A stretch of DNA of 64,000 nucleotides from Variovorax sp. KK3 (GTDB lineage: Bacteria > Pseudomonadota > Gammaproteobacteria > Burkholderiales > Burkholderiaceae_C): positions 16,889-80,888 of the forward strand of contig NZ_LYVO01000030.1 in the NCBI RefSeq assembly GCF_001984055.1. The letters run 5' to 3'. Below the pieces are notes generated by a model. It was given only the letters and a program-made list of their open reading frames with translations, was not told the DNA's origin and did not search any database. A program made the position numbers and the translations under genes. Positions 26,625 to 33,779 of this stretch are shown piece after piece. Within the stretch, counting starts at the first letter, position 1; each line of letters begins with the position of its first letter.

Positions 26625-27551
26625 TCAGACGGTGGCCGGTTGCCGCGCCAGCACGTCGAGCGCATTGCGCGCCGCTGCCACGCCCATGTTGACGTAGGCA
26701 TCGCTGGTGACGCCGCCGATGTGCGGGCTCAACACGAAGCCCTTCTCGCCCTGGAAAGGATGGCCCGCGGCCATCGGCTCGACGACGAAGCTGTCCAGCC
26801 CGGCCGCCATCACCTGGCCGGAACGCACGGCGGCGAGCAGCGCCGCTTCGTCGATCAGGCCGCCGCGGGCCGTGTTGACCAGGACCACGCCGCGGCGCGC
26901 CTGTGCCAGCGATGCTTCGTTGACCAGTTGCCGGTTGCCCTCGGTCAGCGGGCAGTGCAGCGAGATCACGTCCGACTCGCGCCAGATGGCGGGCAGGTCG
27001 ACCTGTTCGACGTAAGCCGGCAGGTCTTTGGCGAAGGGGTCGAACCCAATCACGCGCATGCCGATCGCATCGGCCATCTTCGCGAAGCGCAAGCCGATGG
27101 CGCCGAGTCCGACCAGGCCGACCGTGCGGCCGTTCAATTCGAGGCTCTTGTGCGTGGCCTTGTCCCAATGGCCGGCATGCATGCGGGCATCGAGCGACAC
27201 GACGGACTTCGCGCAGGCCAGCATCAGCGCCAACGCCTGCTCGGCCACGGCCGCAGCATTGGCGCCGGCAGCGGCGACGACCTCGATGCCGCGCGCCTTC
27301 GCAGCCACCTTGTCGATGGTGTCGGTGCCGCTGCCGTGCTTGGAGATGACGCGCAAGGCCGGTGCGGCATCCATCGCGGCGGCGCCGACCTTGCTGTAGC
27401 GCACGATGATCGCCACGGGGTTGTGTCGGGCGCACAGGGCCACGACGTCGTCTTCGGTCGGCGTCTTGCCGGCGAACACCAGTTCGTGATCGCGGAGCAA
27501 TTCGAGGGCTTGCGGCGCCAGGTCGGCGCCTGTGACCAGAACGGTGCTCAC
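26625..27551 (-). CDS. D-isomer-specific 2-hydroxyacid dehydrogenase
   Basis: A 308-residue NAD(P)-dependent dehydrogenase. The Rossmann motif GLVGLGAIGLRFAK (about 145) is followed by the catalytic Arg in NTARGGLIDE (about 233), an acidic residue and the His in LSPHIGGVTSDA (about 283). A GTG start at 27551 is chosen because it overlaps the stop of the upstream aldolase gene (GTGA), has AAGGGGAGAA upstream and begins directly with the fold (STVLVTGADL). The ATG-started longer frame (27605) lacks a site. It interconverts a 2-hydroxy acid and a 2-oxo acid, likely upstream of the RraA-like aldolase. Confidence 0.87.
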   Translation of the reverse strand: MSTVLVTGADLAPQALELLRDHELVFAGKTPTEDDVVALCARHNPVAIIVRYSKVGAAAMDAAPALRVISKHGSGTDTIDKVAAKARGIEVVAAAGANAAAVAEQALALMLACAKSVVSLDARMHAGHWDKATHKSLELNGRTVGLVGLGAIGLRFAKMADAIGMRVIGFDPFAKDLPAYVEQVDLPAIWRESDVISLHCPLTEGNRQLVNEASLAQARRGVVLVNTARGGLIDEAALLAAVRSGQVMAAGLDSFVVEPMAAGHPFQGEKGFVLSPHIGGVTSDAYVNMGVAAARNALDVLARQPATV

Positions 27552-28237
27552 AGTTTCTCCCCTTCCTTGAGCACGCCCGCGGCACGCAGCGCGCCGTCGA
27601 GCCACGACGCGGCCGTGTCGCCGGCCTTGATGGCGGCGATGCGCTTGGCCTCGTCCTGCACCTTCTTGCGCGCCGCGCCGATCAGCGACTCGATCTTCTC
27701 GCGCTCGACCACCATCACGCCGTCGCCGTCGCCGATGACGAAGTCGCCGGCCCGCACGGTCACGCCGCCCACCGTCACCGGGTGGCCGATGCGGCCGCCG
27801 ATGTTCTTGGTCGGGCCGTTGGGGTTGGTGCCGACCGAGAAGACGGGGTAGTCCATCTCGTCGATCTCGAGGCTGTCGCGCACCGCGCCGTCGACGACGA
27901 CGCCGGCGATGCCGCGCTGGCGGCAGGCGGTCATCATGATGGTGCCCATGAGCGCCGAGGTCTGGTCGGCCTTGCCGTCGATCACGAGCACGTCGCCGGG
28001 CTGGGCCAGTGCGATCGCGGCGTGGATCATCAGGTTGTCGCCGGGCCGCACTTCGACCGTGAAGGCGGGGCCGGCCAGCTTCATGCGGGAGCGCAGCGGC
28101 TTGATGCGGCCGTGCAGCGCGCCGCGGCGGCCTGCCACGTCGGCGAAGATCGCCGGCTGGAATTCGGAGGCCTGCTTCACGATCTCGGCGGGGACGCGAT
28201 CGAAGTCGCGGACGATGTCGGACAGTGGGTTGCTCAT
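27548..28237 (-). CDS. RraA-like aldolase (HMG/CHA aldolase, oxaloacetate decarboxylase type)
   Basis: A 229-residue RraA/4-hydroxy-4-methyl-2-oxoglutarate aldolase-family protein. The diagnostic metal/substrate motif is GVVVDGAVRDS (about 110-120, Arg-Asp pair). Preceding it is DGKADQTSALMGTIMMTAC, and following are RIGHPVTVGGVTVRAGD and IGDGDGVMVV. Such enzymes split 4-hydroxy-2-oxo acids to pyruvate plus another oxo acid and often decarboxylate oxaloacetate. True RraA (RNase E inhibitor) is shorter and found elsewhere. Overlap with the hydroxyacid dehydrogenase supports a catabolic role making pyruvate. Confidence 0.85.
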   Translation of the reverse strand: MSNPLSDIVRDFDRVPAEIVKQASEFQPAIFADVAGRRGALHGRIKPLRSRMKLAGPAFTVEVRPGDNLMIHAAIALAQPGDVLVIDGKADQTSALMGTIMMTACRQRGIAGVVVDGAVRDSLEIDEMDYPVFSVGTNPNGPTKNIGGRIGHPVTVGGVTVRAGDFVIGDGDGVMVVEREKIESLIGAARKKVQDEAKRIAAIKAGDTAASWLDGALRAAGVLKEGEKL

Positions 28238-28333
28238 GATGTGTCTTTCGGTGAAGGAAGGCGGGGTGAGGTCGGGGTGACGGGCATGGCTGCGCCCGGC
28301 CGCGTGGTGTGTGGCAGCTAAACGTTGGAAAGT

Positions 28334-28352
28334 GGCCGGCGCTCAGCCGGCC
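28334..28352. other. GC-rich inverted repeat in Bug-RraA gap
   Basis: GGCCGGC/GCCGGCC, 7-bp stem with a 5-nt loop, in the 134-nt gap between the first Bug gene and the aldolase gene. On the minus strand it is followed by ACTTTCC, a poor T-run. It could attenuate transcription or stabilise the Bug mRNA end. Confidence 0.35.
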
Positions 28353-28371
28353 GCGGGGCAGGCGATGCGGG

Positions 28372-29370
28372 TCAGTCGACCTTGGCGCCGGAGTCCTTGA
28401 CGACCTTGCCCCAGCGCGCGATGTCCTCGCTGATCAGCTTGCCGAACTGCTCGGGCGTGCCGCCGAGCACGTCGGCGCCCTGCCCTTCGAGCTTCTTCTT
28501 CACCTCGGCGTCCTGCAGGGCCTTGTTGAAGGCGACGTTGAGCTTGGCGACTGCATCCTTCGGCATCGCGGCCGGCCCGGCGACACCGAACCAGGTGACG
28601 GCTTCGAAGCCCTTGTAGCCCGACTCGGCGATGGTGGGCACCTGCGGCAGGTCGTGCACGCGCTTGTCGGACGTCACCGCGATGGCGCGCATCTTGCCGT
28701 TGCGAATGTGGCCGATCAGCGTCGGGATGGACGACATGTAGAGCTGGATCTGCCCGCCGATCAGGTCGGTCACGCCTTGCGCGGCGCCCTTGTAGGGAAC
28801 GTGCGTGAACTTGACGCCGGCGATCTTCTGGAACTGCTCGACGGCCAGGTGCGCCACCGTGCCGCTGCCGGAGCTCGCGTAGTTGATCGACTCCGGCTTG
28901 GCCTTGCCCGCCGCGATCACGTCGGCGAGGGTCTTGTAGGGCGAGTCGGTCGCCACGACGAGCACGAGCGGCGAGCTGGCGACCAGGCCGACGGGTGCCA
29001 GGTCCTTCTGCGGGTTGTAGGGCAGCTTGGCGTAGAGCGTCGGGTTGATGGCCAGGTTGCTGGTCTGCCCGAGCACGATGGTGTAGCCGTCGGGCGCGGC
29101 CTTGGCTGCGGCATCGACGCCGAGGTTGCCGCCGGAACCGGGCTTGTTGTCCACGACCAGCGTCCAGCCCTGCTGCGTGGCTACCTTGTTCGCGACCTCG
29201 CGGGCGATGATGTCCGTGCCTCCGCCGGCGGGGAACGGCACGATGAGCTTGATCGGCCGCGCAGGGTAGGCCTGCGCGAACGCGGCGCCGGTGGCGAGTG
29301 ACATCGCGGCGATCAGCATGACGCGACGGGGAAGGGCGAGGTTCGAGGTGTTCAAGGGTTGTCTCCGCAT
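28372..29370 (-). CDS. Bug-family (TctC) periplasmic solute-binding protein
   Basis: A receptor of up to 332 residues. A signal peptide (PRRVMLIAAMSLATGAAFA) precedes YPARPIKLIVPFPAGGGTD, VDNKPGSGGNLGVDA and APDGYTI. Start is ambiguous: ATG 29370 has no ribosome-binding site, whereas a TTG at 29355 has GGAGACAA, the same site used by other Bug genes here, five bases upstream. It is the first gene of the second run, divergent from the IclR gene, and is probably under that regulator's control. Confidence 0.88.
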   Translation of the reverse strand: MRRQPLNTSNLALPRRVMLIAAMSLATGAAFAQAYPARPIKLIVPFPAGGGTDIIAREVANKVATQQGWTLVVDNKPGSGGNLGVDAAAKAAPDGYTIVLGQTSNLAINPTLYAKLPYNPQKDLAPVGLVASSPLVLVVATDSPYKTLADVIAAGKAKPESINYASSGSGTVAHLAVEQFQKIAGVKFTHVPYKGAAQGVTDLIGGQIQLYMSSIPTLIGHIRNGKMRAIAVTSDKRVHDLPQVPTIAESGYKGFEAVTWFGVAGPAAMPKDAVAKLNVAFNKALQDAEVKKKLEGQGADVLGGTPEQFGKLISEDIARWGKVVKDSGAKVD

Positions 29371-29409
29371 GTTCGATTCAGGGGCATCGCCTGCTTCAGG
29401 CTTGGACGG

Positions 29410-29438
29410 ACTTTAGTTTTGTGTTTCGCTCCGTACAA
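29410..29438 (-). promoter_or_regulatory. Candidate promoter of the Bug-RraA-dehydrogenase run
   Basis: On the minus strand TTGTAC (29433-29438) and TAAAGT (29410-29415) are 17 bp apart, giving a moderate sigma70-type match. On the plus strand the overlapping TACAAT (29434-29439) could be a -10 for the IclR gene. Confidence 0.35.
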
Positions 29439-29442
29439 TGCT

Positions 29443-29459
29443 GGTCCACTGTGTGAACC
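29443..29459. promoter_or_regulatory. Candidate IclR-family operator
   Basis: GGTCCAC-TGT-GTGAACC is a near-perfect 7-bp inverted repeat (one mismatch) between the divergent Bug and IclR genes, just outside the candidate promoters. A second related patch, ACCGTATAGCGGACC (29465-29478), abuts the IclR start codon. IclR regulators usually bind such palindromes in the intergenic region of the genes they control. Confidence 0.45.
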
Positions 29460-29478
29460 ACGAACCGTATAGCGGACC

Positions 29479-30276
29479 ATGCCAAAAGCCGATTCGACCC
29501 CCACCAGGCAGCCGGCGCGCATTGCGACCGAGGCGACGGCGGACAGCCCCGAAGCCGGCGGTGGCGTCACTGCCGTGACCCGCGCACTTCAGCTGCTCGA
29601 AGCCTTCGGCATGCAGGACCAGCGCCTGTCGCTCGCGGAGCTGACCCGTCGCAGCGGCATGCACAAGACGACGGCGCTGCGGCTGCTGCGAACCCTGGCC
29701 GGCAGCGGCTACGTGGTGCAGCGCGACGACGGTGAATGGCGCCTCGGCCCAGCTGCTGGCTGGCTGGGCGCGCGCTACCAGGCGGCCTTCGACGTCAACA
29801 ACGTGGTCGAGCCGATGTTGCGCGAGTTGTCGCAGGCGACCGGCGAGAGTGCGGCCTTCTACGTGCGCGAGGGGAGCATTCGCACCTGCCTCATGCGCGT
29901 CGAGGGCCCGCAGCCGATCCGGCACCACGCGCGCATGGGCTCTGCATTGCCGCTCGACAAGGGTTCGCCGGGCCGGGTGATCCTGGCGTTTTCTGGAGAG
30001 CCGGGGGCGCTGTACGAAGAGATCAGGCAGCGTGGTTATCACTTCTCCATCGGGGAGCGCGAACAAGGCGTGGCGACCGTGTCGGCACCGGTGTTCGGAT
30101 TGAACTGGAAGCTTCTCGGATCGGTGTGCATCTCGGGGCCCGCCGACCGGTTGCCGAAGAGCAAGCTGCTGCGGCATGCGAAGACGATCATCCATGCGGC
30201 CAACCAGCTGTCGTATGCGCTGGCCGGCAGCACCACGCCGCAAACGCCGAAGGTGGTTTCTTCGTGGCACCCATGA
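29479..30276 (+). CDS. IclR-family transcriptional regulator
   Basis: A 265-residue IclR-type regulator. The N-terminal winged helix covers about residues 33-90 (TRALQLLEAFGMQDQRLSLA, LTRRSGMHKTTALRLLRTLA). An effector-binding GAF-like domain follows to the end (NVVEPMLRELSQATGESAAF, GSPGRVILAF, SAPVFG). It is divergent from the Bug-aldolase-dehydrogenase-lactonase-Pao run and is its likely regulator, sensing a small carboxylate. The N-terminal 30 residues are Ala/Thr/Glu-rich and probably disordered. Confidence 0.9.
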   Translation: MPKADSTPTRQPARIATEATADSPEAGGGVTAVTRALQLLEAFGMQDQRLSLAELTRRSGMHKTTALRLLRTLAGSGYVVQRDDGEWRLGPAAGWLGARYQAAFDVNNVVEPMLRELSQATGESAAFYVREGSIRTCLMRVEGPQPIRHHARMGSALPLDKGSPGRVILAFSGEPGALYEEIRQRGYHFSIGEREQGVATVSAPVFGLNWKLLGSVCISGPADRLPKSKLLRHAKTIIHAANQLSYALAGSTTPQTPKVVSSWHP

Positions 30277-30437
30277 ACGAGTTTTCATAAGTGCCACGTG
30301 CGGCCCGCCGTGTCCAGGGCCTGACAGCGCTACCCGAGGGATTTCCGCAGTCTCACCACGCCGTACTTCAAAGTCAGCCACTTCCTACGTACGCAAATGC
30401 CGGCCTGACGCAGCCTTCGTTCATCAAGGAGGGCGCA

Positions 30438-30641
30438 ATGGGCACCGTCGACGTCTCTGAACCCACATTCACCGAATGGCAACGCTTGACCGACGCCTAC
30501 GCCAAGGCGATCGTCGAAATGGAGAACGGCAAGCCCGGTGCGGCGGAGCGGGTGAGTTCGCTGTGCAAAAGGCTGGTCTACGTTCAGAACAAGCTTTCTT
30601 CGCTCTTCGGATCGCTCAGCGCTCAGCGGCAGCTGCATTGA
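30438..30641 (+). CDS. Small hypothetical protein, 67 residues
   Basis: Start chosen at ATG 30438 because AAGGAGG lies eight bases upstream, one of the best ribosome-binding sites in the window; the frame is open further back to 30291 without such a site. The product is a small, mostly helical soluble protein (WQRLTDAYAKAIVEMENG, RVSSLCKRLVYVQNKLSSLF) with a single Cys. I recognise no family. It is between the IclR and NadM genes, and has no obvious terminator. Confidence 0.65.
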   Translation: MGTVDVSEPTFTEWQRLTDAYAKAIVEMENGKPGAAERVSSLCKRLVYVQNKLSSLFGSLSAQRQLH

Positions 30642-30752
30642 ACTTCCGTTGAATCTGCGTTAATGGGAGCCGGCGCAGACGCGCAGCGACCCCCGCCTTC
30701 TCGCAGTGCCTCGTGGGTAAGATGCGCGCGTGCCGGTCACGGCGCCCAACCC

Positions 30753-31835
30753 ATGATGTCCTATCCCCCGAGTTCCACCCACGATGTTGCGGTCTTGATC
30801 GGCCGCTTCCAGCCTTTCCACAACGCGCATCAGATCCTGCTGCGCAAGGCGCTCGATGCAGCGCCGCGTGTCGTCGTGGTGCTCGGCTCGGCGTTCCAGG
30901 CGCGGTCGCCCAAGAACCCGTTCAGCTGGCAAGAGCGCGCGGACATGATCCGGCGCGCAGTGAGCGATGCCGATGGTGCACGCCTGCTGTTCGTGCCCAT
31001 GCGCGACCATTTCGACGAGGAGCGCTGGTTCGCCGAACTGCGACTGGCGGTCGATGCGGCGCTCGTGGCCCAGGGCGCGGCACCGGCATCGGCCGCGAAC
31101 ACCGTGCTGGTCGGTCACGTGAAGGACGCCACGCGTGACTACCTGAATGGCTTCGACGGCTGGACGCTGCAGGCGATCGACCGCGTGCACACGGCCAGCG
31201 CAGCGGCCGTGCAGCAGGCGCTCTTCAGTGGCGAGGCAGACGCTTCCGAGGCGCTCAAGCGTGCGGTGCCGGCTGGCACGCTGGCAGCGCTGCAGCCGTG
31301 GATGACGACGCCGCTGCACGCCTCGCTTGCCGATGAATGGGAGCAACTGCGGCAGCACGATGCCGCCTGGTCCGTGGCGCCCTATCCCGTCGTGCTGGTT
31401 ACCGTGGACTGCGTGGTCAAGTGCGGCGACCAGGTGCTGCTGATTCGGCGTGGGCATTCACCCGGCAAGGGGCTGCTCGCCGTGCCCGGCGGATTTCTCG
31501 AAGTGCGCGAAACCACGCTTCAGTCGGCCCTGCGCGAACTCGAGGAAGAAACGCACCTCGACCTGTCGCCCGCCGAGTTGCTGGCCTGCCTGGCCACCAC
31601 CGAGGTCTTCGACCGACCCGACCGCAGCCAGCGCGGACGGACGATCACGCATGGTCATTTCTTCGATCTGGGTGACCGGCCTCCCCCTGCGGTGCGCGCG
31701 GACGACGATGCCGCGGCCGCCGAGTGGACCCCGGTCGCTGCGCTGCCCGGGCTCGAGGACCAGTTCCTCGACGATCACTTCCAGATGCTCGACCACTTTC
31801 TGGGCCTGTTGCCGCGGCCCGCGGTCGAGGCCTGA
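30753..31835 (+). CDS. Bifunctional NMN adenylyltransferase / Nudix hydrolase
   Basis: A 360-residue fusion. Residues 1-180 are an NadM-type nucleotidyltransferase: GRFQPFHNAH (His-x-x-His nucleotide motif, about 16-25) and KNPFSWQERADMI (about 60). Residues about 205-345 are a Nudix domain with the full box GGFLEVRETTLQSALRELEEETHL, split here as GGFLEVRETT and LQSALRELEEE. It makes NAD from NMN and ATP, while the Nudix part likely cleaves ADP-ribose or a related nucleotide, coupling NAD synthesis with clean-up. Two ATGs are adjacent (30753, 30756). Cytoplasmic; monocistronic. Confidence 0.9.
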   Translation: MMSYPPSSTHDVAVLIGRFQPFHNAHQILLRKALDAAPRVVVVLGSAFQARSPKNPFSWQERADMIRRAVSDADGARLLFVPMRDHFDEERWFAELRLAVDAALVAQGAAPASAANTVLVGHVKDATRDYLNGFDGWTLQAIDRVHTASAAAVQQALFSGEADASEALKRAVPAGTLAALQPWMTTPLHASLADEWEQLRQHDAAWSVAPYPVVLVTVDCVVKCGDQVLLIRRGHSPGKGLLAVPGGFLEVRETTLQSALRELEEETHLDLSPAELLACLATTEVFDRPDRSQRGRTITHGHFFDLGDRPPPAVRADDDAAAAEWTPVAALPGLEDQFLDDHFQMLDHFLGLLPRPAVEA

Positions 31836-31865
31836 AGCACATCGGCCGGCGGCGAAGCGAATCGG

Positions 31866-32213
31866 TCAGCCGCAGCGAGCCGCCACCACGCGGCCGTTGT
31901 TTTCGATGTCGACGATCAGGCGCAGCGAGTCGTAAGGCACGTGCTCATCGGTGGGCGCCAAGGCCATGGCACGCCGGGCACCGGCGCGCAAACGCATTTC
32001 TTCGAGCAGAGGCCGACTGACCTGCTGGCCCAACGCGAACCGGATGCGCGCCGAAGTGCACCGGCCCGGCGCGTCGGTGAAGGCCGGTGGGGGAAGTCCT
32101 TCAGCGGAGAACGGAGGCACCGTTCCGTGGAACTGGCAGCCGCCCAGGGCCAGCAGCGAAAGAAGAAGCAGCGACTGGCGCGGCACCCACGCCAACTGGC
32201 GCCCGGTGGTCAT
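31866..32213 (-). CDS. I78-family peptidase inhibitor-like lipoprotein
   Basis: A 115-residue protein with a lipoprotein signal (SLLLLSLLALGGC, lipobox LGGC, lipidated Cys about residue 26). The C-terminal part (CTSARIRFALGQQVSRPLLE, RLIVDIENNGRVVAARCG) matches the proteinase inhibitor I78 pattern, with two cysteines bracketing the domain and an exposed loop. It is predicted to be an envelope-anchored inhibitor of serine proteases. The start overlaps the stop of the upstream membrane protein (ATGA), so the two are coupled. The much longer open frame to 32666 is not used. Confidence 0.72.
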   Translation of the reverse strand: MTTGRQLAWVPRQSLLLLSLLALGGCQFHGTVPPFSAEGLPPPAFTDAPGRCTSARIRFALGQQVSRPLLEEMRLRAGARRAMALAPTDEHVPYDSLRLIVDIENNGRVVAARCG

Positions 32214-32593
32214 GGCTGAGTCAGCAACGGAGCGACGCCGGTGGTGCTGTGCCGCTTCGCGTCGACCGACGTCTGCTGCGAGTGCTCGGGCCGGGCTTGC
32301 CGGCGCAGGTTGAGCCAGACCACCGTCCACAGAACGCTCTGGATGATCCCGGCATGCAAGGCCAGAACCTGCCCGTCGATGCCGGCGCCCTGGCCGCGCG
32401 CGACGACCAACACGAAGAGAAACACGGTGAATGCGCAGAAGGAGAGGAGCCAGCGGGACTTGCGCACGTGGGCGAGTCGAAGAATGTGCAGCAGATGCGG
32501 GAAGCGTCGCAGCCTGTGGCCCTGGGCTTCGGCTTCCTGGAGAAAGGGCACGGAGAGGAAGTTGATGGCGATCAACAGAAGAATGGCATCCAT
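32210..32593 (-). CDS. Small membrane protein of unknown function
   Basis: A 127-residue protein with about three hydrophobic helices (DAILLLIAINFLSVPFL, residues 2-18; WLLSFCAFTVFLFVLVVA, about 48-65; GIIQSVLWTVVWLNL, about 82-96) and basic loops (HRLRRFPHLLHILRLAHVRK), so an inner-membrane protein. The soluble C-terminal tail is rich in Gln, Ser and Thr. I do not recognise the family. The gene overlaps the I78-like lipoprotein gene by four bases. ATG 32593 is chosen because it opens directly into the first helix. Confidence 0.65.
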   Translation of the reverse strand: MDAILLLIAINFLSVPFLQEAEAQGHRLRRFPHLLHILRLAHVRKSRWLLSFCAFTVFLFVLVVARGQGAGIDGQVLALHAGIIQSVLWTVVWLNLRRQARPEHSQQTSVDAKRHSTTGVAPLLTQP

Positions 32594-32711
32594 GGCGCGT
32601 CCTGTGTGTGCTGAAAGTGCGCGAATGATGCGCGGCACCGTCAGGCCGTCGAACGCCTTGCGACAATTGATGAGATTCGAGCCGTGGGGCGCCCGGGCCA
32701 CGCCGACTTCT

Positions 32712-32751
32712 TCACGGACTCACGGACTCACGGACTCACGTACTCACGGAC
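32712..32751. repeat. Tandem repeat, 8-bp unit x5
   Basis: Five head-to-tail copies of TCACGGAC, the fourth with one change (TCACGTAC). It ends where the 6S RNA-like sequence begins, so it lies in the promoter or 5' end of that RNA. Confidence 0.9.
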
Positions 32752-32926
32752 ACCAATGGCTCATGGGCTTCAGTCCGCTCGCGGCTTCTGCAGCGGCTGC
32801 GTGTAGGCCACGGCCCACGCGCGTGCATTGCCTTCTCCGGCAGGCCCGGGCCCGCGGCGGCGTTTAACCTGCGTTCACGCGTTTGGAAAAAGGTGGGTGG
32901 CCTTCAACGGGCCGCTCGATTTTTTT
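32752..32926 (+). ncRNA. ssrS: Candidate 6S RNA
   Basis: The stretch GGGCTTCAGTCCGCTCGCGG (32765-32784) resembles the 5' bubble strand of E. coli 6S RNA (GGGCCAGUCCCCUGAGCCG). CGTTTAACCTGCG (32861-32873) resembles the 3' bubble strand (CCUUAAAACUGCG) and lies at the right distance. Between them GC-rich segments can form the terminal stem (ACGCG/CGCGT and GCC/GGC around TTCTCC). A 6-bp hairpin (32897-32915) followed by seven T (32920-32926) could be its 3' end. No coding frame explains this conservation-like pattern. Ends are approximate; the outer closing stem could not be drawn convincingly. Confidence 0.5.
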
Positions 32927-32971
32927 CTACGCAACGGTTTCCTCCTCCCCGGCGCCCCTGGCGCCGTTGCA

Positions 32972-32998
32972 CAGCGCCCTTCGGGGCGCTGTTTTTTT
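32972..32998 (+). terminator. Strong Rho-independent terminator
   Basis: CAGCGCCC/GGGCGCTG, 8-bp perfect stem with a stable TTCG tetraloop, followed by seven T on the plus strand. A separate 7-bp hairpin (CGGCGCC/GGCGCCG, 32950-32966) precedes it. The nearest plus-strand protein gene ends over 1.1 kb upstream, so it most likely ends a non-coding transcript. Confidence 0.88.
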
Positions 32999-33016
32999 GC
33001 GCGGAGCAAACGGGGG

Positions 33017-33763
33017 CTAGTGGGTCTGGCGCCAGAGCGCGTGCACGTCCGCATGCAGCGACAGCGCCCAGGCACGCCGGTCTCGCCCCCAGGCCGGCTG
33101 CGGCTCACCGAAGCGCACGATGGCGTGAATCGGCGGCGCCTTGAGCACACGCCAAAGCGAAACCCACAGGTTGTCTGCGCCGATGTAACGGGGCGCCATG
33201 CTGGTTTCGCCACTGGCGGCATCGGCGAAGCGAAGCGCGGTCGGCTGCACGGGCGCGCCGGAGGAAATCGCCGCCTGCAGCAGGTTGGCATGAAAGGGCA
33301 ACAGGGTGGTGCCGTCGCCGGTCGTGCCTTCCGGAAATACCGCGATCACTTCACCGCGGCTCAGGGCCTCGGTCATGTGATGGACCACGCGAAGTGCGTC
33401 GCGGCGCCGCTCGCGCTCGATGTAGAGCGAACCCGCGCCGGTCGCCAGCGCGCCGATCAGCGGCCAGCGCTGTACGTTCGACTTGGACACGAAGCGCACG
33501 TGGCGCGCCGCGTGGATGGTGAGGATGTCCAGCCACGACACGTGGTTGCTCACCATCAGCACCGGGCCGCGCTCGGGCGGCGTGCCCTGCACCACCAGCC
33601 GGATGTCCATGAGCGCGAGCATCTTGTCCGCCCACGCTTGCACACGCTGTTCGCGCTCGTCCTGCGTGAGCTTTGGGAACTTGCTGCGAATGGTCCACCA
33701 GCCCGCGTACGCATGGGCCAGGGCTCGCAGCAGCTTGAGGCTGGCGGACAGGTTCTGCAGCAT
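33017..33763 (-). CDS. 1-acyl-sn-glycerol-3-phosphate acyltransferase (PlsC-like)
   Basis: A 248-residue lysophospholipid acyltransferase-family protein. The catalytic motif is SNHVSWLD (HxxxxD, about 74), followed by FVSKSNVQRWPLIG (about 92) and the substrate motif VFPEGTTGDG (about 143). It transfers an acyl chain to a lysophospholipid at the inner membrane. The frame is open to 34561 through the dihydroorotase gene, but ATG 33763 gives normal family length and lies 16 bases after the pyrC' stop. It closes the yqgE-to-pyrC' gene run. Confidence 0.87.
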   Translation of the reverse strand: MLQNLSASLKLLRALAHAYAGWWTIRSKFPKLTQDEREQRVQAWADKMLALMDIRLVVQGTPPERGPVLMVSNHVSWLDILTIHAARHVRFVSKSNVQRWPLIGALATGAGSLYIERERRRDALRVVHHMTEALSRGEVIAVFPEGTTGDGTTLLPFHANLLQAAISSGAPVQPTALRFADAASGETSMAPRYIGADNLWVSLWRVLKAPPIHAIVRFGEPQPAWGRDRRAWALSLHADVHALWRQTH

Positions 33764-33779
33764 CGGGCGGTGTCTGGCC

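Larger units (their letters stand above)
32594..33016. other. Gene-free interval with RNA-like features
   Basis: No protein gene is supported in these 423 bases. In order they hold an 8-bp tandem repeat (32712-32751), a 6S RNA-like sequence (about 32752-32926) and a pair of GC-rich hairpins ending in a strong plus-strand terminator (32950-32998). Confidence 0.7.

Noticed and set aside
28334..28352. Hairpin in the Bug-RraA gap as a full terminator splitting the run
   Set aside because: No proper T-run follows on the minus strand and the downstream genes share context, so it is listed only as an inverted repeat.
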